DNA of 42,495 nt. It comes from Candidatus Gastranaerophilales bacterium. Its GTDB lineage: Bacteria; Cyanobacteriota; Vampirovibrionia; Gastranaerophilales; Gastranaerophilaceae. The stretch is from contig CALUXX010000002.1 in assembly GCA_944324845.1 (NCBI GenBank), forward strand, positions 1-42,495, in the 5' to 3' direction. The notes beneath the pieces are model-generated. The model saw only the letters and a list, made by a program, of their open reading frames with translations, made no database searches and was not told the origin of the DNA. Shown one piece after another: positions 24,396-34,174 of this stretch (positions within the stretch are counted from its first letter, which is position 1; every line of letters starts with the position of its first letter). The position numbers and the translations under genes were made by a program.

Positions 24396-26204
24396 TTATA
24401 ATCTTTGTCTGAATACGTTAATTCTTTGTTCAACCGCTGCTTTATCAGAAGCATTTGGTGCTAAAGCCAAATATTGAGTATAATATTTAACAGCACCTTG
24501 ATAGTTTCCTTCTGCTTCGTATGATTGAGCCTTTAACTTAGCAATAGAAGGTGCGTTGTGATAAAAGTCGATTGCTCTGTTACAGTATTCAATAGCTGAA
24601 GCGTAATTGCCTTCTTTATATTGACGTAGGGCGATTTCGAAAAATTCGTTAGATTTCATTTCGCATAAATCAATATAGTGAATACCATTTAGTGCAATTC
24701 TGTTTGTAGAATCAGCCATCAAGACTTTTTGTAATGCTTTTCTTGCGGTTCTGAACTGTTTATGTTGAACAAGAATTTCAGATAAATACAATTCATCATC
24801 AATAGTATTTGCAAAATTGATAGCATTTTCAAAAGTATAAACAGCATCTCTTTCTCTGCCTAAAGATAAATATGCTTCACCCTTGATAACAGTATCCATC
24901 AAACTGTTGCTTGCTGATTGAATGATATAATTCAAGTTTTCTGTAGTCAACTCCATCTGGTGGGTAATCTTACCTAATTTAATTTTAGCAAGGTGTAATT
25001 TCAGGTCATTTGGAGTTCTTTGAATTGCTTCGTTGACATAGTCATAAGCAAGATAAACGTCTTTGTTAGTAGTGAAATCTCTACTGTCTGCTGTATCTTT
25101 AGACATTTCGTAATACGTATTAGCAAGTCCGATAATAGCAGTGTTGTTGTAAGTAGTATCACCAAGAAGTCTTGAATAATATTCAAGTGCTTGTTGATAT
25201 TTCTTAGTTTCCAAAGACATATTAGCAACTCTTAAAATTCCTTCTTTGTAGTTAGGATTTAAGATAATAGCTGTTTTTAATTCTTCCATAGCAAATTCGT
25301 GATCGGAACGTCTTTCATATACACCTGCAAGGTTAATATAAGGACGAGAATTTTCCGGTTTTACTCGGATTGCTTTTTTGAATGAATTAATTGCAGCCGC
25401 TTGGTTGCCTTGTTTTAGATATAATTCACCTTGCAAGTTCCAGCCAGGAGATGAATTAGGGTTAATGTGTAGTGAGTGGTTTAGCCAAGTTAAGGCTTTT
25501 GTATAATCACCTCTGCGAGCTTCAACTTGTCCCATATGATACATTGATGTAGGGTTGTGTGAGTTACATTTGATAGACTGAAGATAATATTTTTCAGCCT
25601 GATCCAAATCACCGTCTAACATAGCGACGTTACCTAAGTTATCATATGCCGGTGCATAGTTTGAATTATATTTTAATGCCATTTTGAACAAATCTTGAGC
25701 ATCTTTTTTGTTGCCTAATTTTAAAGTTGCAACACCCATTGCATTATATGCTTGGAAATATGTCGGATCTAAAGTTACTGCAGTCATAAATTCTTTAATT
25801 GCAGCATTAGATAAGTTTCTGATATTTTTGATATATTCAATATCAGAAGATGTTTGACGCATCAAATAAATCATACCTTGAGCGTAATGCAACTCAGGTT
25901 TGTTCGGGTATTTTTTTAATAGTTTATCCAACTCAGATTGAGCCGGAGCCAATTTGTACTGCTTTGCTTGAGAGATTAGTTGTAATGATTTAGCATCAAT
26001 ATCGTTAGGATTTTTTGATAAAATCTCTTTTATGCGTTTATCTGCATCTTCATAATTGTTGTATTCAATCATTCGGCTAATATCTACATAATTTTTAGAT
26101 ACAGAAACACCTACTTTAAGGGTTTGAGCCGTAGAATTTTCAGGGGCACATAAAATACAAGATGTCGCAAGCAATGACATTATTAATACTTTTTTACAAT
26201 TCAT
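24396..26204 (-). CDS. Exported tetratricopeptide-repeat protein
   Basis: The start is ATG 26204, 5 nt after GGTGG; a GTG at 26213 overlaps that site. The 602-residue product opens with a signal peptide (MNCKKVLIMSLLATSCILCA, cleavage near STA|Q). About 14 TPR units follow, clearest at 125-330 where each 34-residue unit ends with a Pro at its boundary (for example DPTYFQAYNAMGVATLKLGN, NSNYAPAYDNLGNVAMLDGD, NPNSSPGWNLQGELYLKQGN). TPR arrays are protein-binding scaffolds. The role here is probably envelope or secretion scaffolding, but the partner is unknown. It is transcribed divergently from xerC. Confidence 0.85.
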   Translation of the reverse strand: MNCKKVLIMSLLATSCILCAPENSTAQTLKVGVSVSKNYVDISRMIEYNNYEDADKRIKEILSKNPNDIDAKSLQLISQAKQYKLAPAQSELDKLLKKYPNKPELHYAQGMIYLMRQTSSDIEYIKNIRNLSNAAIKEFMTAVTLDPTYFQAYNAMGVATLKLGNKKDAQDLFKMALKYNSNYAPAYDNLGNVAMLDGDLDQAEKYYLQSIKCNSHNPTSMYHMGQVEARRGDYTKALTWLNHSLHINPNSSPGWNLQGELYLKQGNQAAAINSFKKAIRVKPENSRPYINLAGVYERRSDHEFAMEELKTAIILNPNYKEGILRVANMSLETKKYQQALEYYSRLLGDTTYNNTAIIGLANTYYEMSKDTADSRDFTTNKDVYLAYDYVNEAIQRTPNDLKLHLAKIKLGKITHQMELTTENLNYIIQSASNSLMDTVIKGEAYLSLGRERDAVYTFENAINFANTIDDELYLSEILVQHKQFRTARKALQKVLMADSTNRIALNGIHYIDLCEMKSNEFFEIALRQYKEGNYASAIEYCNRAIDFYHNAPSIAKLKAQSYEAEGNYQGAVKYYTQYLALAPNASDKAAVEQRINVFRQRL

Positions 26205-26254
26205 GTTTTCCACCCACTTTTACTTTCACTATTCTATTTATTATAAGAATATTG

Positions 26255-26260
26255 TATAAT
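26255..26260 (+). promoter_or_regulatory. -10 box of the xerC gene
   Basis: A perfect TATAAT is placed for a start near 26267 with a 25-nt leader holding AAGG. The -35 (TTCTAT, 26232-26237) is weak with a 17-nt spacer. Confidence 0.5.
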
Positions 26261-26291
26261 ATATATTATAAAAAAGCAATAAGGTATTTAT

Positions 26292-27206
26292 ATGGGATTA
26301 AATTCAAAATCAAAGCAGGATTTAGAGGATTTCAAGTCATACATAGTAGTAGAGAAAAATTTTTCAGCGCACACGGCAAAAGCTTATTATTCGGATATTT
26401 TGGCGTTTTTGCTCTGGCTTGGCGATGATGAATGTGAAGGGATAACATTTCCTAAGATAAGGGAATATTTGCATTTCATGCAGATTTATAACTATAAAAA
26501 AACGACAGTAGCAAGAAAGATTGCATCGTTGCGAACATTCTACAAATACTTGCACAGAGAGCAAAAAATAGACAATAATCCAGCGGAGAATTTAATTTCC
26601 CCTAAACGACCGAGAGAATTGCCAAAATTCCTAACAAAGGATGAGGTTGAACAGATATTGAACAATGTTAATATTGACACTCCTGCAGGGTATAGAAATC
26701 GTGCGATTTTAGAACTTTTGTGGGCTAGCGGAATGCGAATTTCCGAATTAAGCGGATTAAATTTTGGGAATTTAAACCTTGAAAATAATGAAATTACTGT
26801 TTTTGGAAAAGGTGCAAAAGAAAGAATTATTTTGATAACAGACAGGGCAAAGAAATATTTGCAAGGTTATATAGATTATGCAAGACCGCTTGTTGCAAAG
26901 GGTTATACTTTGCCAGCCATAAATGATGAAACTCCGTTATTCATAAATAAAACGGGTTATCGCTTGCAATCAAAAATGGTAAGAAACGTTATAAATAATA
27001 TTGTTGAAAAGATTGAATTGCCTAAAAAAGTAACGCCCCACATGTTTCGTCACAGTTTTGCAACTCATTTGATTGAAAACGGAGCGGATTTGAGAGTAGT
27101 TCAAGAACTTTTGGGGCATGCAAGTATTTCAAATACTCAAATATACACACATATTTCTATGCAGCATATGAAAGAAGTTTATAACGAAACACACCCGAGA
27201 GCTTAG
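26292..27206 (+). CDS. xerC: Tyrosine recombinase XerC/XerD
   Basis: Resolves chromosome dimers at dif with its partner recombinase. The 304-residue protein has the SAM-like core-binding N-domain (1-90) and the catalytic domain with R149 (SGMRI), a Lys near 173-176 (FGKGAKER), H250-x-x-R253 (VTPHMFRH), H276 (LLGHASI) and nucleophile Y285 (QIYTHI). The length and the last motif fit XerC/D rather than a phage integrase. XerC and XerD cannot be separated by eye. AAGG lies 8 nt before the ATG. The neighbour ruvB also acts in recombination. Confidence 0.93.
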   Translation: MGLNSKSKQDLEDFKSYIVVEKNFSAHTAKAYYSDILAFLLWLGDDECEGITFPKIREYLHFMQIYNYKKTTVARKIASLRTFYKYLHREQKIDNNPAENLISPKRPRELPKFLTKDEVEQILNNVNIDTPAGYRNRAILELLWASGMRISELSGLNFGNLNLENNEITVFGKGAKERIILITDRAKKYLQGYIDYARPLVAKGYTLPAINDETPLFINKTGYRLQSKMVRNVINNIVEKIELPKKVTPHMFRHSFATHLIENGADLRVVQELLGHASISNTQIYTHISMQHMKEVYNETHPRA

Positions 27207-27266
27207 TTTCTGGAATAACAATATTTTTATGGTACGATACTTGTAAAGTGTAGGACTTGGAAGGTT

Positions 27267-28349
27267 ATGAGTATAATATCTGACGATAACGAATTTCAAA
27301 CAAATATTCAAGAGGTAGAAATTAAGAAAAATCCTGTGACAAAACCTGAAAAAATCGAATGTGACAGGAATTTTGAAAATTGTATTCGTCCAAAAAGTTT
27401 TGATTCTTATATAGGTCAATCAGCCCTAAAAGATACGTTAAAAATTACTATTGAGGCTGCTAAAAAACGTGAACAACCATTGGATCATTTACTTTTTTAC
27501 GGACCTCCCGGACTTGGAAAAACAACTTTAGCGGGTGTAATTGCGCAAGAGATGGGTGTTGATTTAAAAATAACATCAGCACCTGCATTAGAAAGACCTC
27601 GTGATATTATTGGTATTTTAATGTCATTAAAGGGAAATGAAATTCTCTTTATTGATGAAATTCACAGGTTGAATAAAGTCGCAGAAGAAATTTTGTATTC
27701 AGCAATGGAAGATTTTTATTTAGATATGACAACGGGAAAAAGTCAGACAGTTAAAACATTGAGAGTACCACTTCCAAAATTTACTTTAATTGGTGCAACA
27801 ACAAAGGCAGGTGAATTGTCAGGTCCTTTGAGAGATAGGTTTGGGATTATTCATAGGCTGGAATTTTACACAGAAAAAGAACTTGCTCAAGTAATAACAA
27901 GAACTGCAGGAATTTTAAATATTGAAATTGATGAAAAAGGTGCTTATGCAATAGCAAGACGTTCAAGGGGAACTCCTCGTATTGCAAACAGACTTGTGAA
28001 AAGAGTTAGTGATTATGCAATAGTTAAGAATAACGGAAAAATTGATGAAGATATTGCAAATAATGCACTTGATATTTTGAAAATTGACGAATTCGGACTT
28101 GATACAACAGATAGAAGTCTTTTAAGATTGATAATTGAAAAATATGATGGCGGGCCAGTTGGAATAGAAACGATTGCGGCTGCAATCGGTGAAGATGTCA
28201 GAACATTGGAAGATGTTTGTGAACCTTATCTTTTACAATCTGGTTTGTTACAAAGAACTCCAAGAGGAAGAAAAGTTTCTCCTGCTGCGTATAGACATTT
28301 GAATTATCATACCTTAAAACAAAATTCAAATCAGCAAACATTATTTTAG
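27267..28349 (+). CDS. ruvB: Holliday-junction branch-migration ATPase RuvB
   Basis: The 360-residue motor of RuvAB branch migration has Walker A GPPGLGKT (79-86), Walker [11 protein letters not shown] (about 128-137), sensor [18 protein letters not shown] with the Arg finger region, and the winged-helix C-domain ending in TPRGR. About 35 residues precede the usual [12 protein letters not shown] start, which is a little longer than E. coli RuvB. GGAAGG precedes the ATG. No ruvA or ruvC is adjacent. Confidence 0.97.
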   Translation: MSIISDDNEFQTNIQEVEIKKNPVTKPEKIECDRNFENCIRPKSFDSYIGQSALKDTLKITIEAAKKREQPLDHLLFYGPPGLGKTTLAGVIAQEMGVDLKITSAPALERPRDIIGILMSLKGNEILFIDEIHRLNKVAEEILYSAMEDFYLDMTTGKSQTVKTLRVPLPKFTLIGATTKAGELSGPLRDRFGIIHRLEFYTEKELAQVITRTAGILNIEIDEKGAYAIARRSRGTPRIANRLVKRVSDYAIVKNNGKIDEDIANNALDILKIDEFGLDTTDRSLLRLIIEKYDGGPVGIETIAAAIGEDVRTLEDVCEPYLLQSGLLQRTPRGRKVSPAAYRHLNYHTLKQNSNQQTLF

Positions 28350-28374
28350 GTTGTTATTATTTTTTCATAACAAC
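28350..28374. terminator. Possible bidirectional terminator at the convergent ruvB/transpeptidase ends
   Basis: GTTGTTAT (28350-28357) and ATAACAAC (28367-28374) form an 8-bp stem with a 9-nt T-rich loop overlapping both gene ends. The stem is AT-rich and lacks a clean T tract, so support is modest. Confidence 0.35.
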
Positions 28375-28977
28375 AATATCATCGTGTTTAACTTGGTGTG
28401 ATAGTTTTATAATTGCGTCATTATCCATTCTTATACATCCGTGAGAAGAGTGTTTGCCGATGCTTGCGGGCTTATCTGTTCCGTGAATATATTCACTGTT
28501 GTTCCATTTTACACCTGAATATGAATCTACCATTGTTAAAATTATTACATTAGGACCAAAAGCAGAGGGCTTTTTTCTCCTGTTTGTTTGTGGCGGTGCT
28601 GTTTTATAGGGGTAATATTCCACATGAGAAACAAGTCTTATTCCAACGGATGTCGGGGTTGATTGTTTCCCGCTTGCAACACTATAGGCAATTTCAGGAT
28701 TTCCTTTTTTATCGTATTTGTACAAAATATTATTTGTTATATCAACAACGATTGTTGCAGTTTTTCTTTTCCCTTGCATAAGAACAACAGGGCAAGGTGC
28801 TTGAGAAAGAACTTCTTTTGATGTTGTTCCTTTAGGTGAAATCGAATTATTGCCGGAATTTGTTGTAAGAGTTGAATAAGTTTGTGCAAAGATTTTCTCA
28901 GGAGTAAAAAAGATAATTCCTGTTATTATAGTGATAATTATTAGTGAAAATTTAAAATAATTTTTATACCTATTCAT
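28357..28977 (-). CDS. L,D-transpeptidase (YkuD domain), exported
   Basis: Forms 3-3 peptidoglycan cross-links or attaches proteins to the wall. The 206-residue protein has an N-terminal hydrophobic helix (about 8-25, FSLIIITIITGIIFF) ahead of a likely cleavage near FAQ|T. The YkuD domain spans about 72-205 with the catalytic HGT (H165) and SHGCIRM (H179, C181). KQSTPTSVG is the usual substrate-cleft segment. There is no LysM or peptidoglycan-binding domain, so it is the minimal form. Confidence 0.92.
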   Translation of the reverse strand: MNRYKNYFKFSLIIITIITGIIFFTPEKIFAQTYSTLTTNSGNNSISPKGTTSKEVLSQAPCPVVLMQGKRKTATIVVDITNNILYKYDKKGNPEIAYSVASGKQSTPTSVGIRLVSHVEYYPYKTAPPQTNRRKKPSAFGPNVIILTMVDSYSGVKWNNSEYIHGTDKPASIGKHSSHGCIRMDNDAIIKLSHQVKHDDIVVMKK

Positions 28978-29088
28978 TATGCTTTTATTAAACTCTTAAA
29001 GTTATTATTTTTCTATTACCCTGGTTAATTATTTGCAATAAATTGTTACTTTATGTAAGATTTATTCAGTGGGGAAGTTTAATATCTT

Positions 29089-31482
29089 ATGATAGAAAAT
29101 CTTGATAAAATCAAAATAGCGATTGATATAGAAGCAAAATATCAATATATTGATCTTCACGGAAAACGTCAAAAGTTTTCGGATTTTATCAAGCAGGAAG
29201 CAAAAAAGAATTACAAAAAATCCAAGAAAAATCCAAGGTGGGCAGTTGTAATCGAGGCATTTGAACAGTATCCTTATTCTTCTATGCCGGATAGAAAACG
29301 AGCAATCGATCAGCTTGTAAGAGTTATTCGTGCAGAATTACAGCAAGAAAAAGAAGCACAACAAGAAGAAGAAAAAATGCAATTACAGCGTAATAAATTA
29401 CCGTCTGAAGTTGACGTTATGTATATTAAAGGCGTTGGTCCAAAAGTTGCTTATAAACTTAACAAGTTGAATATTTTTACTGCTCAGGATTTGATGATGT
29501 ATTTCCCTAAAAAGCATATAGATTATTCATCAAGAACGCTTATTAAAAATCTTAAAGAAGGTCAGACAACTACAGTTTTTGGATATATTAAATCGGTTTC
29601 TGCTTTTAATACAAAAAATAATTTATCGGTAATAAAAGTTTTAATCAAAGATGAAAGTGGAAGTTTTGAATTAAACTTTTTCCAAGCTAAAGGAAACAGA
29701 TATTTATTAGAACGTACAAAGGCACAATTCCCTGTAAATGCAGCAATTATGGTGTCCGGTGTTGTAAAAATGAATAACTACAATTACCAATTAACAATGG
29801 ATAAGCCTACATATTCAATTATGAACGGTGAATTTTTAGAAAATTCAGAATCTAATTTAAATCTTGCAAGGATTGTTCCAATATATACGGTTTGCGAAGG
29901 TTTGAATATTAAAACTTTGCGCAAAGCGATTTTTAACGCTGTTGAACTTTATAAAAAAGATATAAAAAATATTATTCCTGATTTTATAAGAACACGTTTA
30001 GGAATTTTAGATAAAAGTATTGCAGTTGAACAAATTCATTTTCCAAAGTCTATGGAGATGTTAGAGCAGGCAAGATTTTCATTGATATTTGAAGAGCTTT
30101 TCTTAATTCAACTAAAACTTTTAAGAATAAGAGAAGCAACAGCTCAAAATACTTCTTGTTATGCGCTGAAAGTTCATACAGACGGGCTTGTTCAACAGTT
30201 TATTAAAAATCTTCCGTTTGAATTAACTTCAGGTCAAAAGCAAGCTGTTAATGAAATTCTAAATGATATGAATTCAGATACTCCAATGCAAAGACTTTTG
30301 CAAGGTGATGTAGGTAGCGGAAAAACAGTTGTTGCAACGATAATGTTATTGGCGGCAATAGAAAACGGTTATCAAGGAGCATTGATGGCTCCGACAGAAA
30401 TTCTTGCCCAACAGCATTATAACAATTTGGTTCAATGGTTAACCCCAATGGGCTTGAGTGTCGGGTTGTTTTTAGGAAGTCACGGGAAAAAACTTCGTCA
30501 AAAATTTGAAACTGATTTGAAAAACGGTCAAACGCATATTGCCGTTGGAACACACGCTCTAATTCAAGAAAATGTAGAATTTAATAACCTTGGTGCGATT
30601 GTTGTAGATGAACAGCATAGATTTGGCGTAAAACAAAGAAATGTTCTAAAACGAAAATCACATAATCCGCAAATTTTAACAATGACCGCAACACCAATTC
30701 CAAGAACACTTGCATTAACTGTTCACGGAGATTTGGATTTGACCGTTATAAATGAACTTCCCAAGGGTAGAAAACCTATAATCACGACATTAACCGGTTC
30801 TCACAGACAGGTTTGGAAACTTATAAAAGATGAAGTTGATGCAGGCAGACAAGCATATATTGTTTATCCTCTGATTGAAGAAAGTGAAACACTTTCAGCA
30901 AAAGCTGCGACTATTGAAGCAGAAAAATTAAGACAGGAAGTTTTTCCTGAATATAATATCGGATTACTTCACGGGAAATTAAAAAATGATGAAAAAGATG
31001 CCGTAATGAAAGATTTTAAAGATGGTAAATATAATATTCTGGTATCAACAACAGTTGTAGAAGTTGGAGTAGATGTTCCGAATGCAACGGTTATGGTAAT
31101 TGAAAATGCGGAAAGATTTGGTTTATCTCAACTTCATCAGTTGAGAGGTCGTGTAGGAAGAAATTCTTTACAATCTTACTGCGTATTGATAACATCTTCT
31201 CGCTCACAAGAAACAAGAGATCGTCTGAGTATTATGACAGAAACTAATGACGGATTTGTTATTGCAGAAAAAGATTTGCAGCTGAGAGGACCTGGAGAAT
31301 TTTTGGGAACAAGACAGTCAGGTTTGCCTGATTTAATTATTTCAGATATTGTGAGAGATGCAAAAATTCTTGAAATGGCAAGGGCTGAAGCTTTAGATTT
31401 TATAAAAAATTACAATATAGAAGATTTTCCACTGCTAAAAAATGTTACAACACTGGAAATGTTTACCGGACTTGATATATAA
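29089..31482 (+). CDS. recG: ATP-dependent DNA helicase RecG with a cyanobacterial-type N-terminal extension
   Basis: Regresses stalled replication forks. The 797-residue protein is about 100 longer than E. coli RecG; the extra residues (1-105) are charged and helical (KKNYKKSKKNPRWAVVIEAF, then QQEKEAQQEEEK). The wedge/OB domain (about 106-260) starts at VMYIKGVGPKVAYKLNKL. The helicase follows: Walker A LQGDVGSGKT (about 402-411), DEQH (508-511), TATPIPRT (about 532), LPKGRKP, VEVGVDVPNATVMVIENAERFGLSQLHQLRGRVGR and the RecG wedge end LRGPGEFLGTRQSG. A similar N-extension is known in cyanobacterial and plant plastid RecG, which supports the lineage call. Confidence 0.95.
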   Translation: MIENLDKIKIAIDIEAKYQYIDLHGKRQKFSDFIKQEAKKNYKKSKKNPRWAVVIEAFEQYPYSSMPDRKRAIDQLVRVIRAELQQEKEAQQEEEKMQLQRNKLPSEVDVMYIKGVGPKVAYKLNKLNIFTAQDLMMYFPKKHIDYSSRTLIKNLKEGQTTTVFGYIKSVSAFNTKNNLSVIKVLIKDESGSFELNFFQAKGNRYLLERTKAQFPVNAAIMVSGVVKMNNYNYQLTMDKPTYSIMNGEFLENSESNLNLARIVPIYTVCEGLNIKTLRKAIFNAVELYKKDIKNIIPDFIRTRLGILDKSIAVEQIHFPKSMEMLEQARFSLIFEELFLIQLKLLRIREATAQNTSCYALKVHTDGLVQQFIKNLPFELTSGQKQAVNEILNDMNSDTPMQRLLQGDVGSGKTVVATIMLLAAIENGYQGALMAPTEILAQQHYNNLVQWLTPMGLSVGLFLGSHGKKLRQKFETDLKNGQTHIAVGTHALIQENVEFNNLGAIVVDEQHRFGVKQRNVLKRKSHNPQILTMTATPIPRTLALTVHGDLDLTVINELPKGRKPIITTLTGSHRQVWKLIKDEVDAGRQAYIVYPLIEESETLSAKAATIEAEKLRQEVFPEYNIGLLHGKLKNDEKDAVMKDFKDGKYNILVSTTVVEVGVDVPNATVMVIENAERFGLSQLHQLRGRVGRNSLQSYCVLITSSRSQETRDRLSIMTETNDGFVIAEKDLQLRGPGEFLGTRQSGLPDLIISDIVRDAKILEMARAEALDFIKNYNIEDFPLLKNVTTLEMFTGLDI

Positions 31483-31537
31483 TTGAATTTTGGATTTAGA
31501 TTAAAGTATTGACTTTGTAAAAAAATCCATTAAAAGA

Positions 31538-31566
31538 TTGATGTAAAAAACAAAAATCTATATTAT
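31538..31566 (+). promoter_or_regulatory. Promoter of the flagellar/export operon
   Basis: TTGATG (31538-31543), a 17-nt spacer and TATTAT (31561-31566) give a sigma-70-like promoter with a start near 31573 and a 49-nt leader ending in AAGGGAT. No sigma-28 or sigma-54 pattern was seen. Confidence 0.55.
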
Positions 31567-31621
31567 TGTAGATGTGGGGAATTTTATCTACAGACTCTAA
31601 ATAAATTAAGGGATAGTTGCA

Positions 31622-32815
31622 ATGAGTGAAGAGTTACAAAATTCAATATCAACCGATCAGTTATGTAAGGAATATAACTGGTATCAAAACACATTCCCGC
31701 CGATTGTGCAGAGTTCTTGTAATGAATTTTTCGATCCTAATTTTAGAATGGAGTTAATTGGGATAAGCAAAAACATAAATTGTTTGTTAGGTGATGAATC
31801 TTGTTTTGTAACAAAGATAAAGATAGGCAAAGATTATGAAATGTTTTTCAGGTTAACTGCAAAAACTGTAGATTTAATTTTAACCAAGATATTAGGTCAA
31901 TCAAAAGCCAAGTTTAATATCAATAAAATTTCAGAGTTAGAGGCAAAAGTAATTACATCATTTAATGATTATTTATTTGAACATTTAAAAGGTTTGTTAA
32001 GTCCATTACCACAAAATGAATTAAAACGTAATAATTTTGACGTAATTCATCTAACGTTTATAATAAAGGAAGCGGAAGAATATAATAACAAAACAGGAAA
32101 AGTTTTTATAACAATTCCAGCCGTGTTATTAAAACCAGAAGCAATAGTTTCAAATGCAGACAAATTCTCAGAAGAGGATTTCCCGAATACAGAAACAATC
32201 GCAAAAGTATTTGTTGGAAAAACAAGATTCTCACTATTTGATATTAAAAATTTGGAATGTGAAGATGTAGTTGTATTTGAAAATAGTGATATTGAAAATT
32301 TACAACTGTCAATAAATGATAAAACTTTTACGGTAAAACTAAATCCGAATATGGATATATTTATACCGGAAGAAGAAGACGGAGGAGAACAGATGAGTAG
32401 TAATGCTCCAAATATATGGGATAGTCTTGAAGTAGAAATGGTTGCAGAATTTGATGCAGTCAAAATATCTCTTGGAGAATTAAAAAGTATAGAAAACGGT
32501 CTTGTTGTTGATTTAACTTCACTTTATGACAACAATGTAACATTAAAGGTTGAAGGAAATGCGATAGCAAGCGGAAATCTTGTAATTGTAAATGATAAAT
32601 ATGGAGTTAAAATAAATCAAATATTAACTCCTGGAGATAAAAAATCAGCACAGCCTGTATCTTCAAATCCGGCTGGAGATACAGAGTTAGAAACAAACGA
32701 ACCGCAGTATGAAAATTCTGAAGAACAAGGTTATGAAAATAATGAAGAAGAACGCGAAAATGAAGATGAAGAATTTGATTACAGCGATTTTGAACTGGAA
32801 GATGAGAACATATAA
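31622..32815 (+). CDS. fliN: FliN/FliY-type switch or C-ring protein with SpoA domains and acidic tail
   Basis: The 397-residue protein has an N-terminal domain (1-190) distantly like the FliM/FliY middle domain (FNDYLFEHLKGLL, AKVFVGKTRFSLFDIK). A weak first SpoA-like unit lies about 195-255 (CEDVVVFENSDIENLQLSINDKTF), and a clear SpoA/FliN unit about 262-334 ending GNLVIVNDKYGVKINQI, the FliN consensus end. Residues 335-397 are a strongly acidic, probably disordered tail that FliN proteins do not usually have. It heads the operon with fliO, P, Q and R. In flagella FliN binds the export ATPase complex. A type III secretion SctQ protein would look similar, but the FliO neighbour favours a flagellum. 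I use the symbol for the family, not for strict orthology. Confidence 0.75.
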   Translation: MSEELQNSISTDQLCKEYNWYQNTFPPIVQSSCNEFFDPNFRMELIGISKNINCLLGDESCFVTKIKIGKDYEMFFRLTAKTVDLILTKILGQSKAKFNINKISELEAKVITSFNDYLFEHLKGLLSPLPQNELKRNNFDVIHLTFIIKEAEEYNNKTGKVFITIPAVLLKPEAIVSNADKFSEEDFPNTETIAKVFVGKTRFSLFDIKNLECEDVVVFENSDIENLQLSINDKTFTVKLNPNMDIFIPEEEDGGEQMSSNAPNIWDSLEVEMVAEFDAVKISLGELKSIENGLVVDLTSLYDNNVTLKVEGNAIASGNLVIVNDKYGVKINQILTPGDKKSAQPVSSNPAGDTELETNEPQYENSEEQGYENNEEERENEDEEFDYSDFELEDENI

Positions 32816-32846
32816 CAGCAATTTATAAATAAGAGAGGTTGTTTTT

Positions 32847-33500
32847 ATGGGCGGATATGTGGCAAATTTTATGGTATATACAATGGCAATGATAGGTTTA
32901 ATCTGTTTTGCCGTATTTGTGTATAAAAAGATTATGGACGGAAGCCTTGGAAAAAGACGCACAAATTACATAGAAATTGAAGATACCTTAAATCTTAACC
33001 CAAGAAAAACACTTCATGTTGTTCGTGCAGGAAATGAAAAATTTTTAATTGCATCAGATATTGATAGAACAACTTTAATATCAAGATTAAACGGAAATAA
33101 AACATATTTGCCTGAAATGGACGAATATCAAGATTCTCGTCAGTCTTTTAGAAATGCAATGGATTATGTTGCACAAAAACAGATGGAAGTTAATAACGGT
33201 ATAAAACCTCAAGTTCAATCAGAAGTGCCGAAAAGAGTTCATCTGGAGCCAATAACAAGAAAAAGTGAACACGGAATTGGAATTTCTAATATAAGAAAAT
33301 CAATGGATATGAGAGCATCAGCGCCAACAGCTGCAGCTTCGGCATATCAGGCAAAACAACAAAAACAAGTTCCGTTACAACAACCACAAAGACCAGTTCA
33401 ATCACAACAAGCAAGACCGGCTGTTGCACAGAAAAGTCCTAAAGTTGTTGCAACAGGTAATACAATGAAAGATATGGCAAAAAAAATAAATCAATTGTAA
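32847..33500 (+). CDS. fliO: FliO-like flagellar export-gate assembly protein
   Basis: FliO assists stable assembly of FliP in the export gate. The 217-residue protein has one N-terminal membrane helix (about 4-27, VANFMVYTMAMIGLICFAVFV), then the short FliO soluble domain (IEIEDTLNLNPRKTLHVVRAGNEKFLIA, about 45-75), the usual VRLGxRKxLxVVxxGxxxLLLG pattern in a divergent form. The last 100 residues are a low-complexity Q/P/A-rich tail (about 150-205) ending in a short helix. AGAGAGG precedes the ATG. The gene position between fliN and fliP is the standard one. Confidence 0.8.
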   Translation: MGGYVANFMVYTMAMIGLICFAVFVYKKIMDGSLGKRRTNYIEIEDTLNLNPRKTLHVVRAGNEKFLIASDIDRTTLISRLNGNKTYLPEMDEYQDSRQSFRNAMDYVAQKQMEVNNGIKPQVQSEVPKRVHLEPITRKSEHGIGISNIRKSMDMRASAPTAAASAYQAKQQKQVPLQQPQRPVQSQQARPAVAQKSPKVVATGNTMKDMAKKINQL

Positions 33501-33512
33501 GGATATAATATT

Positions 33513-34151
33513 ATGGATCAATTACAAACTCTAAATCCCGTATTACAAATGCTGATAGTAATGTCAATGTTTTCATTACTCCCATTTTTATTTTGTTGTA
33601 TGACAAGTTTTTTGAGATTTGTTGTAGTCTTTGCAATGTTAAAAACAGCAATGGGTACTCAATCAGTGCCGCCTGCGATTGTAATAATAGGGTTATCTAT
33701 AATTTTAACATTTTATACAATGGGTTCAACATTCCAAAAAATGTATGATATGGGTTCCGTTCCATATAAGCAAAATCACGATATGATAGCAGCGATTCAA
33801 GAGGGTTCAAAGCCATTAAAAGAATTTATGCTAAAGCAGACGAGAGAAAGTGATTTGGCATTTTTTGTTGAGATGTCGCAGCAGCCAAAACCAAAATCTC
33901 CTGATGATTTAACAATATGGCAAGTTGCGCCTGCATATATTGTGAGTGAATTAAAAACATCATTTGAAATCAGTTTTATAATATTTGTACCTTTCATAAT
34001 ATTAGACCTTGTGGTTGCAAATATTCTGTTAGCACTTGGTATGATGATGTTGTCACCGACTATTATATCGATGCCGTTTAAGTTGTTGATATTTATTGCG
34101 GTGGATGGTTGGACATTGATTGTTCAGGGACTTGTTTCCAGTTACAACTAA
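33513..34151 (+). CDS. fliP: Flagellar export-gate protein FliP
   Basis: FliP is part of the FliPQR helical export gate. The 212-residue protein has the family core: LLPFLFCCMTSFLRFVVVFAMLKTAMGTQSVPPA, PLKEFMLKQTRESDLAFF, APAYIVSELKTSFEISFIIFVPFIILDLVVANILLALGMMMLSP and GWTLIVQGLV. It is shorter than enterobacterial FliP (about 245) because it begins directly at the first membrane segment and lacks the cleavable signal region. Four membrane helices are visible. GTAAGGA lies upstream. The fliQ start follows 24 nt after its stop. Confidence 0.93.
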   Translation: MDQLQTLNPVLQMLIVMSMFSLLPFLFCCMTSFLRFVVVFAMLKTAMGTQSVPPAIVIIGLSIILTFYTMGSTFQKMYDMGSVPYKQNHDMIAAIQEGSKPLKEFMLKQTRESDLAFFVEMSQQPKPKSPDDLTIWQVAPAYIVSELKTSFEISFIIFVPFIILDLVVANILLALGMMMLSPTIISMPFKLLIFIAVDGWTLIVQGLVSSYN

Positions 34152-34174
34152 AAGTATTAGAGGAAAAGAAACTT

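Noticed and set aside
26292-27206. Phage integrase or mobile element
   Set aside because: Length, motif spacing and the setting by ruvB fit a chromosomal Xer recombinase; no att repeats or phage genes are near.
34109-34174. Longer FliQ start inside fliP
   Set aside because: It would add 22 residues unlike any FliQ and has no ribosome site; the ATG at 34175 restores the normal N-terminus.
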